From Salinispora arenicola (lineage in GTDB: Bacteria > Actinomycetota > Actinomycetes > Mycobacteriales > Micromonosporaceae), in assembly GCF_006716065.1 (NCBI RefSeq), contig NZ_VFOL01000001.1, positions 2,728,001 through 2,792,000 of the forward strand: a DNA stretch of 64,000 nt. The letters run 5' to 3'. The notes under the pieces are model-generated. The model worked only from the letters and a program-made list of their open reading frames with translations. It made no database searches and had not been told where the DNA came from. Below, piece by piece: positions 25,486 through 34,414 of the stretch. Numbering within the stretch: position 1 is the stretch's first letter; each line of letters opens with the position of its first letter. Both the position numbers and the translations under genes were made by a program.

Positions 25486-26484
25486 GTGCGGCAGGCGACC
25501 GTAGCGGGGCTCGTCGCGGGGTACGCGCTGGACGCGCTGGTCGGTGACCCCCGCCGGTGGCACCCGGTGGCCGGGTTCGGCCACGTGGCGAGCGCCCTGG
25601 AGCGGCGGATCTACCGGCCGGACCGGGCTGCTGGGGCGGCGTACACCGCGTTGGCGGTGGGAGCGCCGGTGGCGCTCGGCGCAGCGGTGACGGTCGCCAC
25701 GCGAGGGCGACCGTTGGCGCGGTGCGCGTTCGTGGCCGCCGGCACCTGGGCCGTGCTTGGCGGGCGCACGTTGCGGCGGGAGGCGGCGGTCATGGGTGAG
25801 GCGCTGCGCGGCGGCGACCTTGCTTCGGCCCGGGACCGCCTCGGCCACCTCTGCGGTCGAGATCCATCCATGCTGGACGAGTCGGAGCTGGCCCGCGCCG
25901 CCGTTGAGTCGGTCGCCGAGAACACCTCCGACGCCGTCGTCGCACCGCTGCTCTGGGGTGCGGTCGCTGGCCTGCCCGGACTGCTCGGCTACCGGGCGGC
26001 GAACACGCTCGACGCGATGGTCGGCCACCGCTCGCCCCGGTACGCACGCTTCGGTACGCCGGCGGCCCGCCTCGATGACCTGCTCAACCTCGTTCCGTCC
26101 CGACTGACCGGGCTGCTGACGGTCGCCGTGGCGCCGGTTGCCCGGGGCGACCGGGGGCGGGCCTGGCAGGTCTGGCGCCGGGACCGGAACGACCACCCCA
26201 GCCCCAACGCCGGGCAGTGTGAGGCAGCGATGGCCGGGGCGCTCGGTGTCCGGCTGGGCGGACGTAACGTCTACGCCGGCCGGGTCGAGGTCCGACCGTT
26301 CCTTGGCGACGGTCCGCGGCCACAGGCGGGTCACCTTCCGCGGACGGCCCGGATCTCCGCCACGGTGGGGCTTGCCACGCTCGGGCTCGCCGCGGCGTAC
26401 CCGCTGACCGTGGGGCGTCTGATCTCCACCGCGGGTCGGGCGGTGCGCGGCGGGCTGCAGGTCGTACGCGGGAGGTGGCGGTGA
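25486..26484 (+). CDS. cobD: Adenosylcobinamide-phosphate synthase CobD (CbiB)
   Basis: This enzyme attaches the aminopropanol-phosphate arm to adenosylcobyric acid in cobalamin synthesis. The 332-residue membrane protein shows the family signatures [57 protein letters not shown] and [22 protein letters not shown] 25486 is used; an ATG 7 bases upstream is out of frame. The next gene, cobQ, overlaps by 4 bases. No cobalamin riboswitch was recognised in the 190 bases upstream. Confidence 0.93.
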   Translation: MRQATVAGLVAGYALDALVGDPRRWHPVAGFGHVASALERRIYRPDRAAGAAYTALAVGAPVALGAAVTVATRGRPLARCAFVAAGTWAVLGGRTLRREAAVMGEALRGGDLASARDRLGHLCGRDPSMLDESELARAAVESVAENTSDAVVAPLLWGAVAGLPGLLGYRAANTLDAMVGHRSPRYARFGTPAARLDDLLNLVPSRLTGLLTVAVAPVARGDRGRAWQVWRRDRNDHPSPNAGQCEAAMAGALGVRLGGRNVYAGRVEVRPFLGDGPRPQAGHLPRTARISATVGLATLGLAAAYPLTVGRLISTAGRAVRGGLQVVRGRWR

Positions 26485-28208
26485 GCGGCGGGCTGCTGGT
26501 CGCCGGCACCACCTCGGACGCCGGCAAGAGCGTGCTCACCGCCGGGATCTGTCGGTGGCTGCACCGGCGGGGCGTGCGGGTGGCGCCGTTCAAGGCGCAG
26601 AACATGTCCAACAACTCGGCGGTGGTGGTCGGCCCGGACGGACGCGGCGGAGAGATCGGACGGGCCCAGGCGATGCAGGCGGCGGCCTGTGGGCTGGCAC
26701 CGGATCTGCGGTTCAATCCCGTGCTGCTCAAGCCCGGCAGCGACCGGACCAGCCAGGTGGTGCTGCTCGGTGAGGCGGTCGACACACTCACCGCCGGTAC
26801 GTTCCGTCAGCTTCGACCCCGTCTCGCCGATACCGCGTACGCGGCGCTGGCTGACCTGCGGGCGACCCACGACGTGGTGATCTGCGAGGGGGCAGGCAGC
26901 CCAGCGGAGATCAACTTACGGGCCGGGGACTACGTCAACATGGGGCTGGCCCGGCACGCAGGCCTGCCCGCGATCGTGGTCGGCGACATCGACCGCGGGG
27001 GTGTCTTCGCCTCGATGTTTGGCACCGTAGCCCTGCTGGAGCCGGCCGACCAGGCGCTGGTCGCCGGATTCGTCATCAACAAGTTCCGCGGTGACCCGAG
27101 CCTGTTGGCCCCGGGCCTGGACATGCTGCGTCAGGTCACTGGGCGGCCCACGTACGGCGTGCTGCCCTGGGCGCTCGACCTCTGGCTGGACGCGGAGGAC
27201 TCGCTTGCGTACGGGCGGGTACTCGGCCGCCCGGCCGCCCCCCGTGGCAGTGACTGGCTGGATGTGGCCGTGGTACGGCTGCCTCGGATCAGTAACGCCA
27301 CCGATGTCGAGGCACTCGCCACCGAGCCGGGCGTGCGGGTGCGCCTCACCGTCGAGCCAGCCGAGCTCGCCGCCGCCGACCTGGTCGTGCTGCCCGGGTC
27401 CAAGTCGACCGTGGCGGACCTGGACTGGCTTCGGCAGTCCGGCCTCGCCGATGCCGTGCTCGCCCACGCCGCCGCCGGGCGGCCTCTGCTCGGTGTCTGC
27501 GGCGGGTTCCAGATGCTCGGGCGTCTCATCCACGATCCGGTGGAGAGCCGGCGGGGCAGCGTACCCGGCCTGGGGCTGCTACCGGTCGAGGTCACCTTCG
27601 ACCCGTGCAAGACGGTTCGCCGATCCGCCGGCATCGGCTGGGATGCCGAGCCGGTCGGCGGCTACGAGATCCACCATGGGTACGTCTCGGCCGCCGCCCC
27701 CGACCTCGCGCCGCTGTTCGTCTACCACGACGGCACCGGTGAGGGTGCGGTCGCCGGATCGGTGTACGGCACCCACTGGCACGGGGCGTTCGAGTCCGAC
27801 GGGTTCCGCCGCCGGTTCCTGGCCCGGGTGGCACGTCAAGCCGGACGGCACGGTTTCCAGGTCGCCCCGGACACCTCCTTCGCCGGTGCTCGCGAACGCT
27901 CCCTGGACCTGCTCGGCGATCTGGTCGAGGAGCACCTGGACACGGCCGGGCTGTGGCGGCTGATCGAGTCCGGCCCGTCACCGGGCCTGCCGTTCATCCC
28001 GCCGGGCGCGCCAGACGCGGGGCCCCGGACCGGGAGCGGCGCGCCAGACACGGAGCCCGCGGACCGGGAGCCGGGGACAGCCGCGGGCAGGGGCCCGGGT
28101 TCAGTGGCGAACGTCGGCGGGGCGGTCGGTGACCGGGAGTCCGGCATCCCGCCAGGCGTCCACTCCTCCGATGACATCGGTGGCTCGGTGCAGGCCGAGC
28201 GCGCGTAG
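26481..28208 (+). CDS. cobQ: Cobyric acid synthase CobQ
   Basis: This enzyme amidates four side chains of adenosylcobyrinic acid a,c-diamide using glutamine. The N-terminal dethiobiotin-synthetase-like domain has [29 protein letters not shown] and [12 protein letters not shown]. The C-terminal triad glutamine amidotransferase domain has the nucleophile in [12 protein letters not shown] and the His in YEIHHGYV. At 575 residues it is about 70 longer than typical: a Pro/Gly/Asp tail continues 108 bases into the antisense of the convergent rhodanese gene. GTG 26481 overlaps the cobD stop, with GGAGG 6 bases before it. Confidence 0.92.
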   Translation: MSGGLLVAGTTSDAGKSVLTAGICRWLHRRGVRVAPFKAQNMSNNSAVVVGPDGRGGEIGRAQAMQAAACGLAPDLRFNPVLLKPGSDRTSQVVLLGEAVDTLTAGTFRQLRPRLADTAYAALADLRATHDVVICEGAGSPAEINLRAGDYVNMGLARHAGLPAIVVGDIDRGGVFASMFGTVALLEPADQALVAGFVINKFRGDPSLLAPGLDMLRQVTGRPTYGVLPWALDLWLDAEDSLAYGRVLGRPAAPRGSDWLDVAVVRLPRISNATDVEALATEPGVRVRLTVEPAELAAADLVVLPGSKSTVADLDWLRQSGLADAVLAHAAAGRPLLGVCGGFQMLGRLIHDPVESRRGSVPGLGLLPVEVTFDPCKTVRRSAGIGWDAEPVGGYEIHHGYVSAAAPDLAPLFVYHDGTGEGAVAGSVYGTHWHGAFESDGFRRRFLARVARQAGRHGFQVAPDTSFAGARERSLDLLGDLVEEHLDTAGLWRLIESGPSPGLPFIPPGAPDAGPRTGSGAPDTEPADREPGTAAGRGPGSVANVGGAVGDRESGIPPGVHSSDDIGGSVQAERA

Positions 28209-28517
28209 GCCCGCCACGGCGAGGCTGGAACTGTAGCCCTGCCGGCACATCACCACGACTTCCCGGTCGTATCGGGTGGCCTCCGGGATTCGCCACGTGC
28301 TGGCCGGGTCCAGCCGCCACTCCAGCACCGCCCGCTCGACGACGATGGCGCCGGGCAGCTCACCCTGCTCCACCCGCTGCCGTTCCGTGCGGGTGTCGAT
28401 CAGCAACGCCCCGGCACGGATCGCCTCGACGGCCTGGTGCGGGGTCAGCCGGCGTACCCCGGCGCGGGCTTGTTCCAACAGGGCGTCAACGCCCGGACTC
28501 GTCACGCTGTGGGACAC
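28101..28517 (-). CDS. Rhodanese-like sulfurtransferase domain protein
   Basis: This 138-residue single-domain rhodanese has its active-site Cys in [14 protein letters not shown], with [11 protein letters not shown] and the C-terminal [16 protein letters not shown] typical of the fold. It may move sulfur from thiosulfate or a persulfide; substrate unknown. The last 108 bases overlap the 3-prime end of cobQ on the other strand. Confidence 0.88.
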   Translation of the reverse strand: MSHSVTSPGVDALLEQARAGVRRLTPHQAVEAIRAGALLIDTRTERQRVEQGELPGAIVVERAVLEWRLDPASTWRIPEATRYDREVVVMCRQGYSSSLAVAGLRALGLHRATDVIGGVDAWRDAGLPVTDRPADVRH

Positions 28518-28606
28518 CAGCCGATCATGCCGCTCCGCGTGGCCACGCGCGGTCGAACGGCATCGGCCACCGGTACGACCGCCCGAACGGGCGACGGAGC
28601 ACGCAG

Positions 28607-28688
28607 GCGCGGTCCGTGCCGGCCGCTACGCGCGGTCCGTGCCGGCCGCTACGCGCGGTCCGTGCCGGCCGCTACCGTCGGTCCGTGG
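28607..28688 (+). repeat. 23-bp tandem repeat, three copies plus a partial fourth
   Basis: Three identical 23-bp units (28607-28629, 28630-28652, 28653-28675) begin GCGCGGTCCG and end GGCCGCTAC. A degenerate fourth start (CGTCGGTCCGTGG) runs into the start codon of the kinase gene. Each unit ends in GCTAC and the next begins GCGCGGTCCGTG, so the -10/start-codon geometry is repeated. Confidence 0.9.
28673..28678 (+). promoter_or_regulatory. -10 box TACCGT of leaderless type
   Basis: TACCGT ends 6 bases before GTG 28685 at the end of the tandem repeat. No Shine-Dalgarno sequence. Confidence 0.45.
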
Positions 28689-29365
28689 TGGTTGCGGTGA
28701 TGGAGTCGTACGCCCTGCTCGCACGCCGGGTTGGTGCCGCGCCGGCGCGGCTGGGGCGTACCCGACTGGTGGCAGTGGACGGGCCCAGCGGCGCGGGCAA
28801 GAGCTGGTTCACGGCGCGCCTCGCGGATGCCCTCGCCGGCCTGCCCAACAGCGCCCGACCAGCGGTGGTGCACACCGACGACCTGCTGGAGGGGTGGGCC
28901 GACCAGTTCACCTTCTGGCAGCGGTTGGAGGAAGGGGTGCTGGCGCCGGTGCGGGCGGGGCGGGCCGGGGAGTACCGACGGTTCAGCTGGGTTCGGCGGG
29001 AGTTCCTGCCCCGTCCGGTGCCGGTGCCGGTGTCACCGGTCCTGCTGCTGGAGGGGGTGAGTGCGGCGCGTGCCACGGCGGCGCCGGAGCTGAGCCTCGC
29101 CGTGTACGTGACCGCCCCGGCGCAGCTGCGGCTCACCCGGGCGGTGGCCCGCGATGGCCCGGGGATCCTGCCTGAGCTGCGTCGCTGGCACGCCGGCGAA
29201 CGAGCCCACTTCACCGCCGACCGTACCGCGGACCGAGCAGACCTGGTGGTCGACGGCGCACCGGAACTTCCCCACGACCGGGCTCGGTACTACCTGCGGC
29301 GGGGCCGGCCGGCGGTGCCGGCATACGATGCCGGTCATGACCACACCGATCATGTCCGATTCTGA
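28685..29365 (+). CDS. Uridine kinase-like P-loop NTPase
   Basis: This 226-residue P-loop kinase has Walker A VAVDGPSGAGKSWFTA (about residues 29-44), VVHTDDLLEGW where a substrate Asp pair is expected, and VLLLEGVSAARA as Walker B-like. It resembles uridine/pantothenate-kinase-type small-molecule kinases, but the substrate is not defined. GTG 28685 is probably leaderless; ATG 28700 is an alternative. The last 29 bases overlap the M20 peptidase start. Confidence 0.78.
   Translation: MVVAVMESYALLARRVGAAPARLGRTRLVAVDGPSGAGKSWFTARLADALAGLPNSARPAVVHTDDLLEGWADQFTFWQRLEEGVLAPVRAGRAGEYRRFSWVRREFLPRPVPVPVSPVLLLEGVSAARATAAPELSLAVYVTAPAQLRLTRAVARDGPGILPELRRWHAGERAHFTADRTADRADLVVDGAPELPHDRARYYLRRGRPAVPAYDAGHDHTDHVRF
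29324..29329 (+). promoter_or_regulatory. -10 box TACGAT of leaderless type
   Basis: TACGAT ends 7 bases before ATG 29337, inside the end of the kinase gene. Confidence 0.45.
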
Positions 29366-30698
29366 CCTGCGGGCCGCTGTCGAGCGGGAACTGCCCGGTG
29401 TTCGGGCCGACCTCGAACGCCTCGTCCGCATCCCGGGTATCGCGTTCGAGGGCTTCGACCACGGGCACGTGGAGCGCTCCGCGGCAGCGGTGGCGGAACT
29501 GCTGCGGGACTGCGGCCTCGAGGTGCGGATTGCTCGGTCCGGCGGCCAGCCAGCCGTGATCGGGACGAAGGCGGCACCGCCCGGCGCCCCGACGGTGCTG
29601 CTCTACGCCCACCATGACGTGCAGCCGGTTGGTGACCTGTCGCTGTGGGAGTCGGACCCGTTCGAGCCGGTGGAGCGGGACGGCCGCCTCTACGGGCGTG
29701 GTGCCGCCGACGACAAGGCGGGCATTATGGCGCACATCGCTGCGTTGCGGGCGTTCGGTGATTCGCTGCCGGTGGGTGTCGTGCTGTTCATCGAGGGCGA
29801 GGAGGAGTACGGCTCCGACTCGCTGGCAGGGCTGCTCGCCGAGTACCGGGACCAGATCGCCTCGGACGTCATCGTGATCGCCGACTCCACCAACTGGGAT
29901 ATCGGCGTACCAGCGCTGACCACGTCGCTGCGCGGAATCGTGAACTGCTTCGTCGAGGTCCGGACGTTGGACCACGCCGTGCACAGCGGCATGTTCGGTG
30001 GCGCGGTGCCGGACGCGCTGACCGCGCTGGTCCGGCTGCTCGCCACGTTGCACGACGACGCTGGGAACGTGGCCGTCGACGGGTTGGTCGGCCGTGGGGG
30101 CGCGGTCGTGGACTACCCGGAAGATCGCTTCCGCGCCGAGGCGGGACTGGCGGAGGGGGTGCGCTTCATCGGCACCGATCGGATCACCGACCGACTCTGG
30201 ACCAAGCCGGCCGTGGCGGTGATCGGCATCGACGCGCCGGCGACCGGGGAAGCTCCGAACGCCCTGGTCCCGTCGGCGAAGGCCAAGCTCAGTGTGCGGC
30301 TCGCGCCCGGCGACGACCCCAAGCGAGCGTACGCGGCTCTTCGCGCCCACCTGAGCGCGCACGCCCCGTGGGGTGCGCAGGTGTCGGTCACCCTTGAGCA
30401 CGATGGCGATCCGTGCGTTGTCGACGCCTCCGGTCCGATGTTTGACGCGGCCCGCTCCGCGTTCCGCGTCGCCTGGGACGGCACCGACCCGGTGGACATC
30501 GGGGTCGGCGGCTCGATTCCGTTCATCGCCACCTTCCAGGAGATGTTCCCCCGGGCAGCGATCCTGGTGACCGGTGTGGAGGATCCGTACGCGCGGGCGC
30601 ACGGTCCAAACGAGAGCCTGCACCTGGGTGAGTTCGCCCGGGTGTGCCTGGCGGAGGCACTGCTGCTACGTAACGTCGCTACCGCTGCACGGGGTTGA
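29337..30698 (+). CDS. M20/M28-type dipeptidase (zinc-dependent)
   Basis: This 453-residue amidohydrolase of the M20 family releases amino acids from dipeptides or N-acyl compounds. Zn ligands and catalytic residues are visible: YAHHDVQPVG (His and Asp), YGRGAADDKAGIMAHIAALRA-like block (bridging Asp), FIEGEEEYGS (Glu general base and ligand), and the late ARAHGPNESLHLGEF with the final His. The lid domain lies between about residues 190 and 320. ATG 29337 is preferred, with a TACGAT -10 box 7 bases upstream; ATG 29328 would add three residues. Substrate unknown. Confidence 0.9.
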   Translation: MTTPIMSDSDLRAAVERELPGVRADLERLVRIPGIAFEGFDHGHVERSAAAVAELLRDCGLEVRIARSGGQPAVIGTKAAPPGAPTVLLYAHHDVQPVGDLSLWESDPFEPVERDGRLYGRGAADDKAGIMAHIAALRAFGDSLPVGVVLFIEGEEEYGSDSLAGLLAEYRDQIASDVIVIADSTNWDIGVPALTTSLRGIVNCFVEVRTLDHAVHSGMFGGAVPDALTALVRLLATLHDDAGNVAVDGLVGRGGAVVDYPEDRFRAEAGLAEGVRFIGTDRITDRLWTKPAVAVIGIDAPATGEAPNALVPSAKAKLSVRLAPGDDPKRAYAALRAHLSAHAPWGAQVSVTLEHDGDPCVVDASGPMFDAARSAFRVAWDGTDPVDIGVGGSIPFIATFQEMFPRAAILVTGVEDPYARAHGPNESLHLGEFARVCLAEALLLRNVATAARG

Positions 30699-30741
30699 TC
30701 CGGTGTGCTCGAGCCGGCGGGGTTGACCCGGCGGGCTCGAG
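30691..30741 (+). repeat. Direct repeat duplicating the M20 gene end
   Basis: Two 23-bp copies (30691-30713 and 30719-30741, 28-bp period, 3 mismatches) both contain GGGGTTGA, the last codon and stop region of the M20 gene, and end GCTCGAG. Confidence 0.6.
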
Positions 30742-30849
30742 TCAGAGCTGGGTGCATGGCGTTTCGTCGCCGGCAGCGGCGTGCGGCATCGGGCCTCGAC
30801 CAGGTAGCGCGGTGCCGGGCCGCCGGGCGAGGCGAGTCCAGGTGGCTGC

Positions 30850-30889
30850 GGTGGTGCCCGTGGGGCAGGCCTGTCCCACGGGCACCACC
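30850..30889. terminator. 40-bp near-perfect palindrome
   Basis: The left half starts GGTGGTGCCCGTGGG and pairs with CCCACGGGCACCACC at the right end. There is one mismatch in 20 pairs and no loop. It lies about 150 bases after the M20 stop and may terminate that transcript. Confidence 0.55.
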
Positions 30890-30965
30890 GCGTGGGCTTG
30901 GTGTCGGAACCATAACGTGCTGTTCCGGATGGGCGTTTTCGGCGTGTCGAGCACCACGTTTGTTA

Positions 30966-30971
30966 TAGCCT
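30966..30971 (+). promoter_or_regulatory. -10 box TAGCCT of leaderless type
   Basis: TAGCCT ends 6 bases before ATG 30978; no Shine-Dalgarno sequence. Confidence 0.45.
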
Positions 30972-30977
30972 TCGTAC

Positions 30978-31184
30978 ATGAGTACGAACGAGGTGATGGC
31001 CCGACTGGAGGCCGCCGTCAGCGCTCTGGGGGATGTCGACGTCTCCGCGTGGTCCGATGAGTCGCTCAAGGAACGGCTCGGTGAGCTCTCCGCCGCGCTG
31101 GTTGCGCTCGACTCGACACTCACCCGGGTGGCCGACGGGGTGCGGGCCCGGGGCCTGCGCATCGAGGAGTCCGTCCCGGTCTGA
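30978..31184 (+). CDS. Small helical protein, possibly a DUF222 N-terminal remnant
   Basis: This 68-residue protein is mostly helical: VMARLEAAVSALGDVDVSAW and SLKERLGELSAALVALDSTL. It resembles the N-terminal end of DUF222/HNH proteins common in actinomycetes, but the rest of such a protein is missing. It could be an independent small gene or a decayed fragment. It has its own probable leaderless promoter. Confidence 0.45.
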   Translation: MSTNEVMARLEAAVSALGDVDVSAWSDESLKERLGELSAALVALDSTLTRVADGVRARGLRIEESVPV

Positions 31185-31286
31185 CGCCCGTCCGGGTCGC
31201 TGGCCATCCACCAGCGCTGCTGGTCGACACCGGACAGGGACCTCATCCGTCGCCGAGTATCACGGGTTGAGGGTTACGCGTGGCGA

Positions 31287-32099
31287 TCAGGCGGAGGCCG
31301 GTTCGGCCGCCCGGTCCGCGGCCCGTTCCCGCACCAGGCCGGCCCGTTGTCGGGCCTCCCTCCGAGCGAAGTAGCCGAAGCCGATCAGCGTCATGCCGGC
31401 GAAGATCCACCATTGCACGACGTATCCGTAGTTCTGCCAGTTGTTCGTGTACCCGACCGGCACCGCCTCGAAGGTCGGGTCTGCGGTGGGGGACTGCGTG
31501 TCGAGCAGGACATAGCCCCCGTAGACCGGGTACGGCAGCTCGCTGGCCAGCCGGGGCAGGCTGACGCGACGGGTCTCCAGGTTGCCGTCGCGGCGGGTGA
31601 CCGGGAGTGAACCGCCCTCACCGGGCCGGATCCGGCCGGTCACGGTCACGGTGCCGGTGGGGGCTGCGGGCACCGTCGGCTGCGCGGTGGCGTCCCCACC
31701 TGGTGCCGGCGGGATCCAGCCCCGGTTGACCAGTAGGGCCGTGCCGTCGGTCAGCACCAGCGGGGTCAGCACCTCGAAGCCGACCGTACGCTCCAGCGAG
31801 CGTCCGCGGACCAGGATCACGTTCGCGGTGTCGTACTGCCCGGCGGCGGTGACCTTCGTCCAGGTCCGCTCTGCGGTCGGGGTGGGCCCGACGGTGCCGG
31901 CGCCACCGGTCGGTGCGGCTACCGCCTCGGGCAGCGGCACCGGGTCCATCCGCTGACCGGCGTCGATCTGCTCGTTGATCGCGGTACGGTCGTGGTAGCG
32001 GGCCAGTTGCCAGTCGCCCAGCAACACCATCACCGCCGCCGCGACCAGGGTCAGTGCGAGCGCGCCAAGCCAGCGTGGCATCAGCAGGAACCGGTACAC
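31287..32099 (-). CDS. SURF1-family cytochrome c oxidase assembly protein
   Basis: This 270-residue SURF1 protein helps insert heme a into cytochrome aa3 oxidase. It has the SURF1 plan: an N-terminal helix LGALALTLVAAAVMVLLGDWQLARYHDR, a large extracytoplasmic domain with LVNRGWIPP and a tight GRIRPGEGG turn, and a C-terminal helix VQWWIFAGMTLIGFGYF. GTG 32099 has TAACCT 7 bases upstream and no Shine-Dalgarno sequence. No oxidase genes are beside it. Confidence 0.9.
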   Translation of the reverse strand: MYRFLLMPRWLGALALTLVAAAVMVLLGDWQLARYHDRTAINEQIDAGQRMDPVPLPEAVAAPTGGAGTVGPTPTAERTWTKVTAAGQYDTANVILVRGRSLERTVGFEVLTPLVLTDGTALLVNRGWIPPAPGGDATAQPTVPAAPTGTVTVTGRIRPGEGGSLPVTRRDGNLETRRVSLPRLASELPYPVYGGYVLLDTQSPTADPTFEAVPVGYTNNWQNYGYVVQWWIFAGMTLIGFGYFARREARQRAGLVRERAADRAAEPASA

Positions 32100-32106
32100 G
32101 CCCACG

Positions 32107-32112
32107 AGGTTA
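32107..32112 (-). promoter_or_regulatory. -10 box TAACCT of leaderless type
   Basis: TAACCT ends 7 bases before GTG 32099 on the reverse strand. Confidence 0.5.
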
Positions 32113-32160
32113 CCCGCAGGGTTACCCGGAGGCCGCGGGCCGGCGGGTTGGCGCGACAGT

Positions 32161-34293
32161 TCAGCCGACGATCGCGTCTGACGGGGGAGTGAACTCGCGA
32201 GTCGGTTTGTCCTCGAGTGCGTCGCGCAGGGTGTACGCGACCGCGTGGATCGGAACCTGTGACTGCCCGTCACCGACCGCGTTGAAGGGGTTGTCCGGGT
32301 CGGAGATGAAGCTGGCGGCGGCCAGTTCCGGAGTGAACCCGACGAACCAGGCTGACCGGGTGCTGTCGGTGGTACCGGTCTTGCCGGCCACGGGTCGGCC
32401 CACGGTGCCCCGGACGCTGTCCGCCGTCGACCATCCTCCGCAGCCACCCCTGGCCGGGGTGTCACCGGTGGGGCACCGGGCGGCGTCGGTGGCGGCCCGG
32501 GCCGCGTCGGCGCTGACCACCTGGCGGCAGCGTGGCTTGGCGACCTCCCGCTCGATCCCGCCGGCCGTCCGGAAGATCGCCGGGGTGCCGTCCCGGTTGT
32601 AGATGGCCTGTACGGGGATCGCCTCGCAGTACCGGCCCTCGGCCGCGACGGCACCGTACGCGTTGGCCATCTCCAGGGGGGTGGCGTCGGAGACCCCCAG
32701 GGTGAAGGCACCCCAGGTCTTCGCGTTCGCCGGCGAGGCGTGATGCCGGTCCACATCGGTGCGCCAGCGCAGGCCCAACTGCTCGGCGAGGCGCACCGCC
32801 CGGTCCGCTCCGACCTGTTCCTCGAGCCAGACGAAGTATGTGTTGACCGACTTGCCGAAGCCGGACCACATGGTCTGCGTGCCGGACATGGCGCCGCTCG
32901 CGTTCGATGGTGCCCAGCCGTTGTAGATCTCCGACCGGTATCGGTACGGCGCGTTGAAGGTGGTGCTCAGGGTCATGCCCGAGTCGAGCGCGGCGAGCAG
33001 CGGGAACATCTTGAACGTTGATCCCGCTTGGTAGCCGGGCAGGTCGCCGCCGCCGAGCAGGGGCGCGACGGTATTCGGGTAGTTGGCCTTGACCTTGGGG
33101 CCCACCTCCGGGTTGGAGCTGAGCGGATTTCCGTCCAGGTTCAGCGAGTAGGTCCGGTTGACCGCCATGGCCTTGAGCCGCCCGGTGCCGGGCTCCGTGA
33201 GCACGATGCCGTTGGCGAACGGGCTGCCGGTGTTTCCCTTCGTACCGACATTCTCTTCGGCAGCCTCCTGGATCTTCGGGTCCACACTGAGCACGATCCG
33301 ATATCCGCCCCGGCGCAGCTTGTCCATCCGCTCCAGCCGGTTCTCGCCGAACGCGGGCTGTGCACTCCACCAGTTCTTCACATAGTCACAGATGAATCCC
33401 CAACTGTTCCACTCCTCGGGGACTGATGCGCAGTCGTTGGACGGGTAGCTCAGGCTCAGCTCGATCGGTTCGGACTTGGCCGCCGTGGCGGCGTCCGGCG
33501 ACAGGTAGCCGAGGGCGGTCATCCGGTCCAGTACGTAGTTGCGGCGGGCGGTCGCATCCTTCTGGTCGGAACTGGCCGGGTCGAACCGGGACGGTGACTT
33601 GACCAGTCCGGCGAGGGTGGCGGCCTCGACCGGGGTGAGGTCCTTCGGGGTCTTGGAGAAGAAGATCTCGCTCGCGGCGTAGATGCCGTACGCGCGATGC
33701 CCGAAGTACGCGGAGTTGAGGTACCGCTCCAGGATCTGCTCCTTGGTCAGCTCCTTCTCCAGGTCCATGGCCATCCGCATCTCCCGGATCTTGCGTAGGC
33801 TGGTCTGCTGCGTCGCCTCCTGCACCTCCTTCGGAGTTGATGCGCTGTCCCGTAGCGCCATCCGGACGTACTGCATGGTGAGGGTGGACGCGCCCTGGGA
33901 GATTCCGTTGGAGCGGGCGTTGGCTACGAACGCTCGGGCGATGCCCTTGGGGTCGACGCCCGTGTGCTGGTAGAAGCGGGCGTCCTCGGCGGCGACGATC
34001 GCCTGCTGGATGTTCGGGGACATGTCGGCGAGCTTTGTGTACTGCCGGTACTCCTCGTAGAACATCGTCAGCACGGTTTTGCCGTCTGGTGCGTAGAGGT
34101 ACGAGGTCTCGGCGGGCAGAGCCGTTGTGAGGATCTTGGTTTTGTGTTCCAGCGCGTGCGCGGTGACCTTGGCGCCGAGGCCGGTGGCGGCGGCGACCGG
34201 GTAGGCCAGGGCGGCGATCACGATGCCGGCGATGAGACCGGCACGGAGTAGTGGGACGAGACGACCGGCAGCGGCAAGGGGACGGTTGCTCAC
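32161..34293 (-). CDS. Class A penicillin-binding protein (transglycosylase-transpeptidase)
   Basis: This 710-residue bifunctional enzyme makes and cross-links peptidoglycan at the membrane. An N-terminal helix (residues about 15-40) is followed by the GT51 transglycosylase with AIVAAEDARFYQHTGVD and GASTLTMQYVRM, LERYLNSAYFGHRAYGIYAA. The transpeptidase has SxxK in GSTFKMF, SxN in GKSVNTYF and the KTG triad in VAGKTGTTDST. No PASTA or other C-terminal domain is present. GTG 34293 is probably leaderless (TAACTT 6 bases upstream). Confidence 0.93.
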   Translation of the reverse strand: MSNRPLAAAGRLVPLLRAGLIAGIVIAALAYPVAAATGLGAKVTAHALEHKTKILTTALPAETSYLYAPDGKTVLTMFYEEYRQYTKLADMSPNIQQAIVAAEDARFYQHTGVDPKGIARAFVANARSNGISQGASTLTMQYVRMALRDSASTPKEVQEATQQTSLRKIREMRMAMDLEKELTKEQILERYLNSAYFGHRAYGIYAASEIFFSKTPKDLTPVEAATLAGLVKSPSRFDPASSDQKDATARRNYVLDRMTALGYLSPDAATAAKSEPIELSLSYPSNDCASVPEEWNSWGFICDYVKNWWSAQPAFGENRLERMDKLRRGGYRIVLSVDPKIQEAAEENVGTKGNTGSPFANGIVLTEPGTGRLKAMAVNRTYSLNLDGNPLSSNPEVGPKVKANYPNTVAPLLGGGDLPGYQAGSTFKMFPLLAALDSGMTLSTTFNAPYRYRSEIYNGWAPSNASGAMSGTQTMWSGFGKSVNTYFVWLEEQVGADRAVRLAEQLGLRWRTDVDRHHASPANAKTWGAFTLGVSDATPLEMANAYGAVAAEGRYCEAIPVQAIYNRDGTPAIFRTAGGIEREVAKPRCRQVVSADAARAATDAARCPTGDTPARGGCGGWSTADSVRGTVGRPVAGKTGTTDSTRSAWFVGFTPELAAASFISDPDNPFNAVGDGQSQVPIHAVAYTLRDALEDKPTREFTPPSDAIVG

Positions 34294-34299
34294 AGCGTC

Positions 34300-34305
34300 A
34301 AGTTA
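34300..34305 (-). promoter_or_regulatory. -10 box TAACTT of leaderless type
   Basis: TAACTT ends 6 bases before GTG 34293 on the reverse strand. Confidence 0.5.
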
Positions 34306-34401
34306 TGACATTTCCGATTCGTACCCGAGAAATATTCATGAACGCTCGGCTCGTGATGCGTCCCACGTCCCGATGCGCTGTCCCGCGCGCCCCCTTCCCG
34401 G

Positions 34402-34407
34402 CAGGAT
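34402..34407 (+). promoter_or_regulatory. Weak -10 box CAGGAT of leaderless type
   Basis: CAGGAT ends 7 bases before ATG 34415; no Shine-Dalgarno sequence. Confidence 0.3.
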
Positions 34408-34414
34408 CGCGGAC

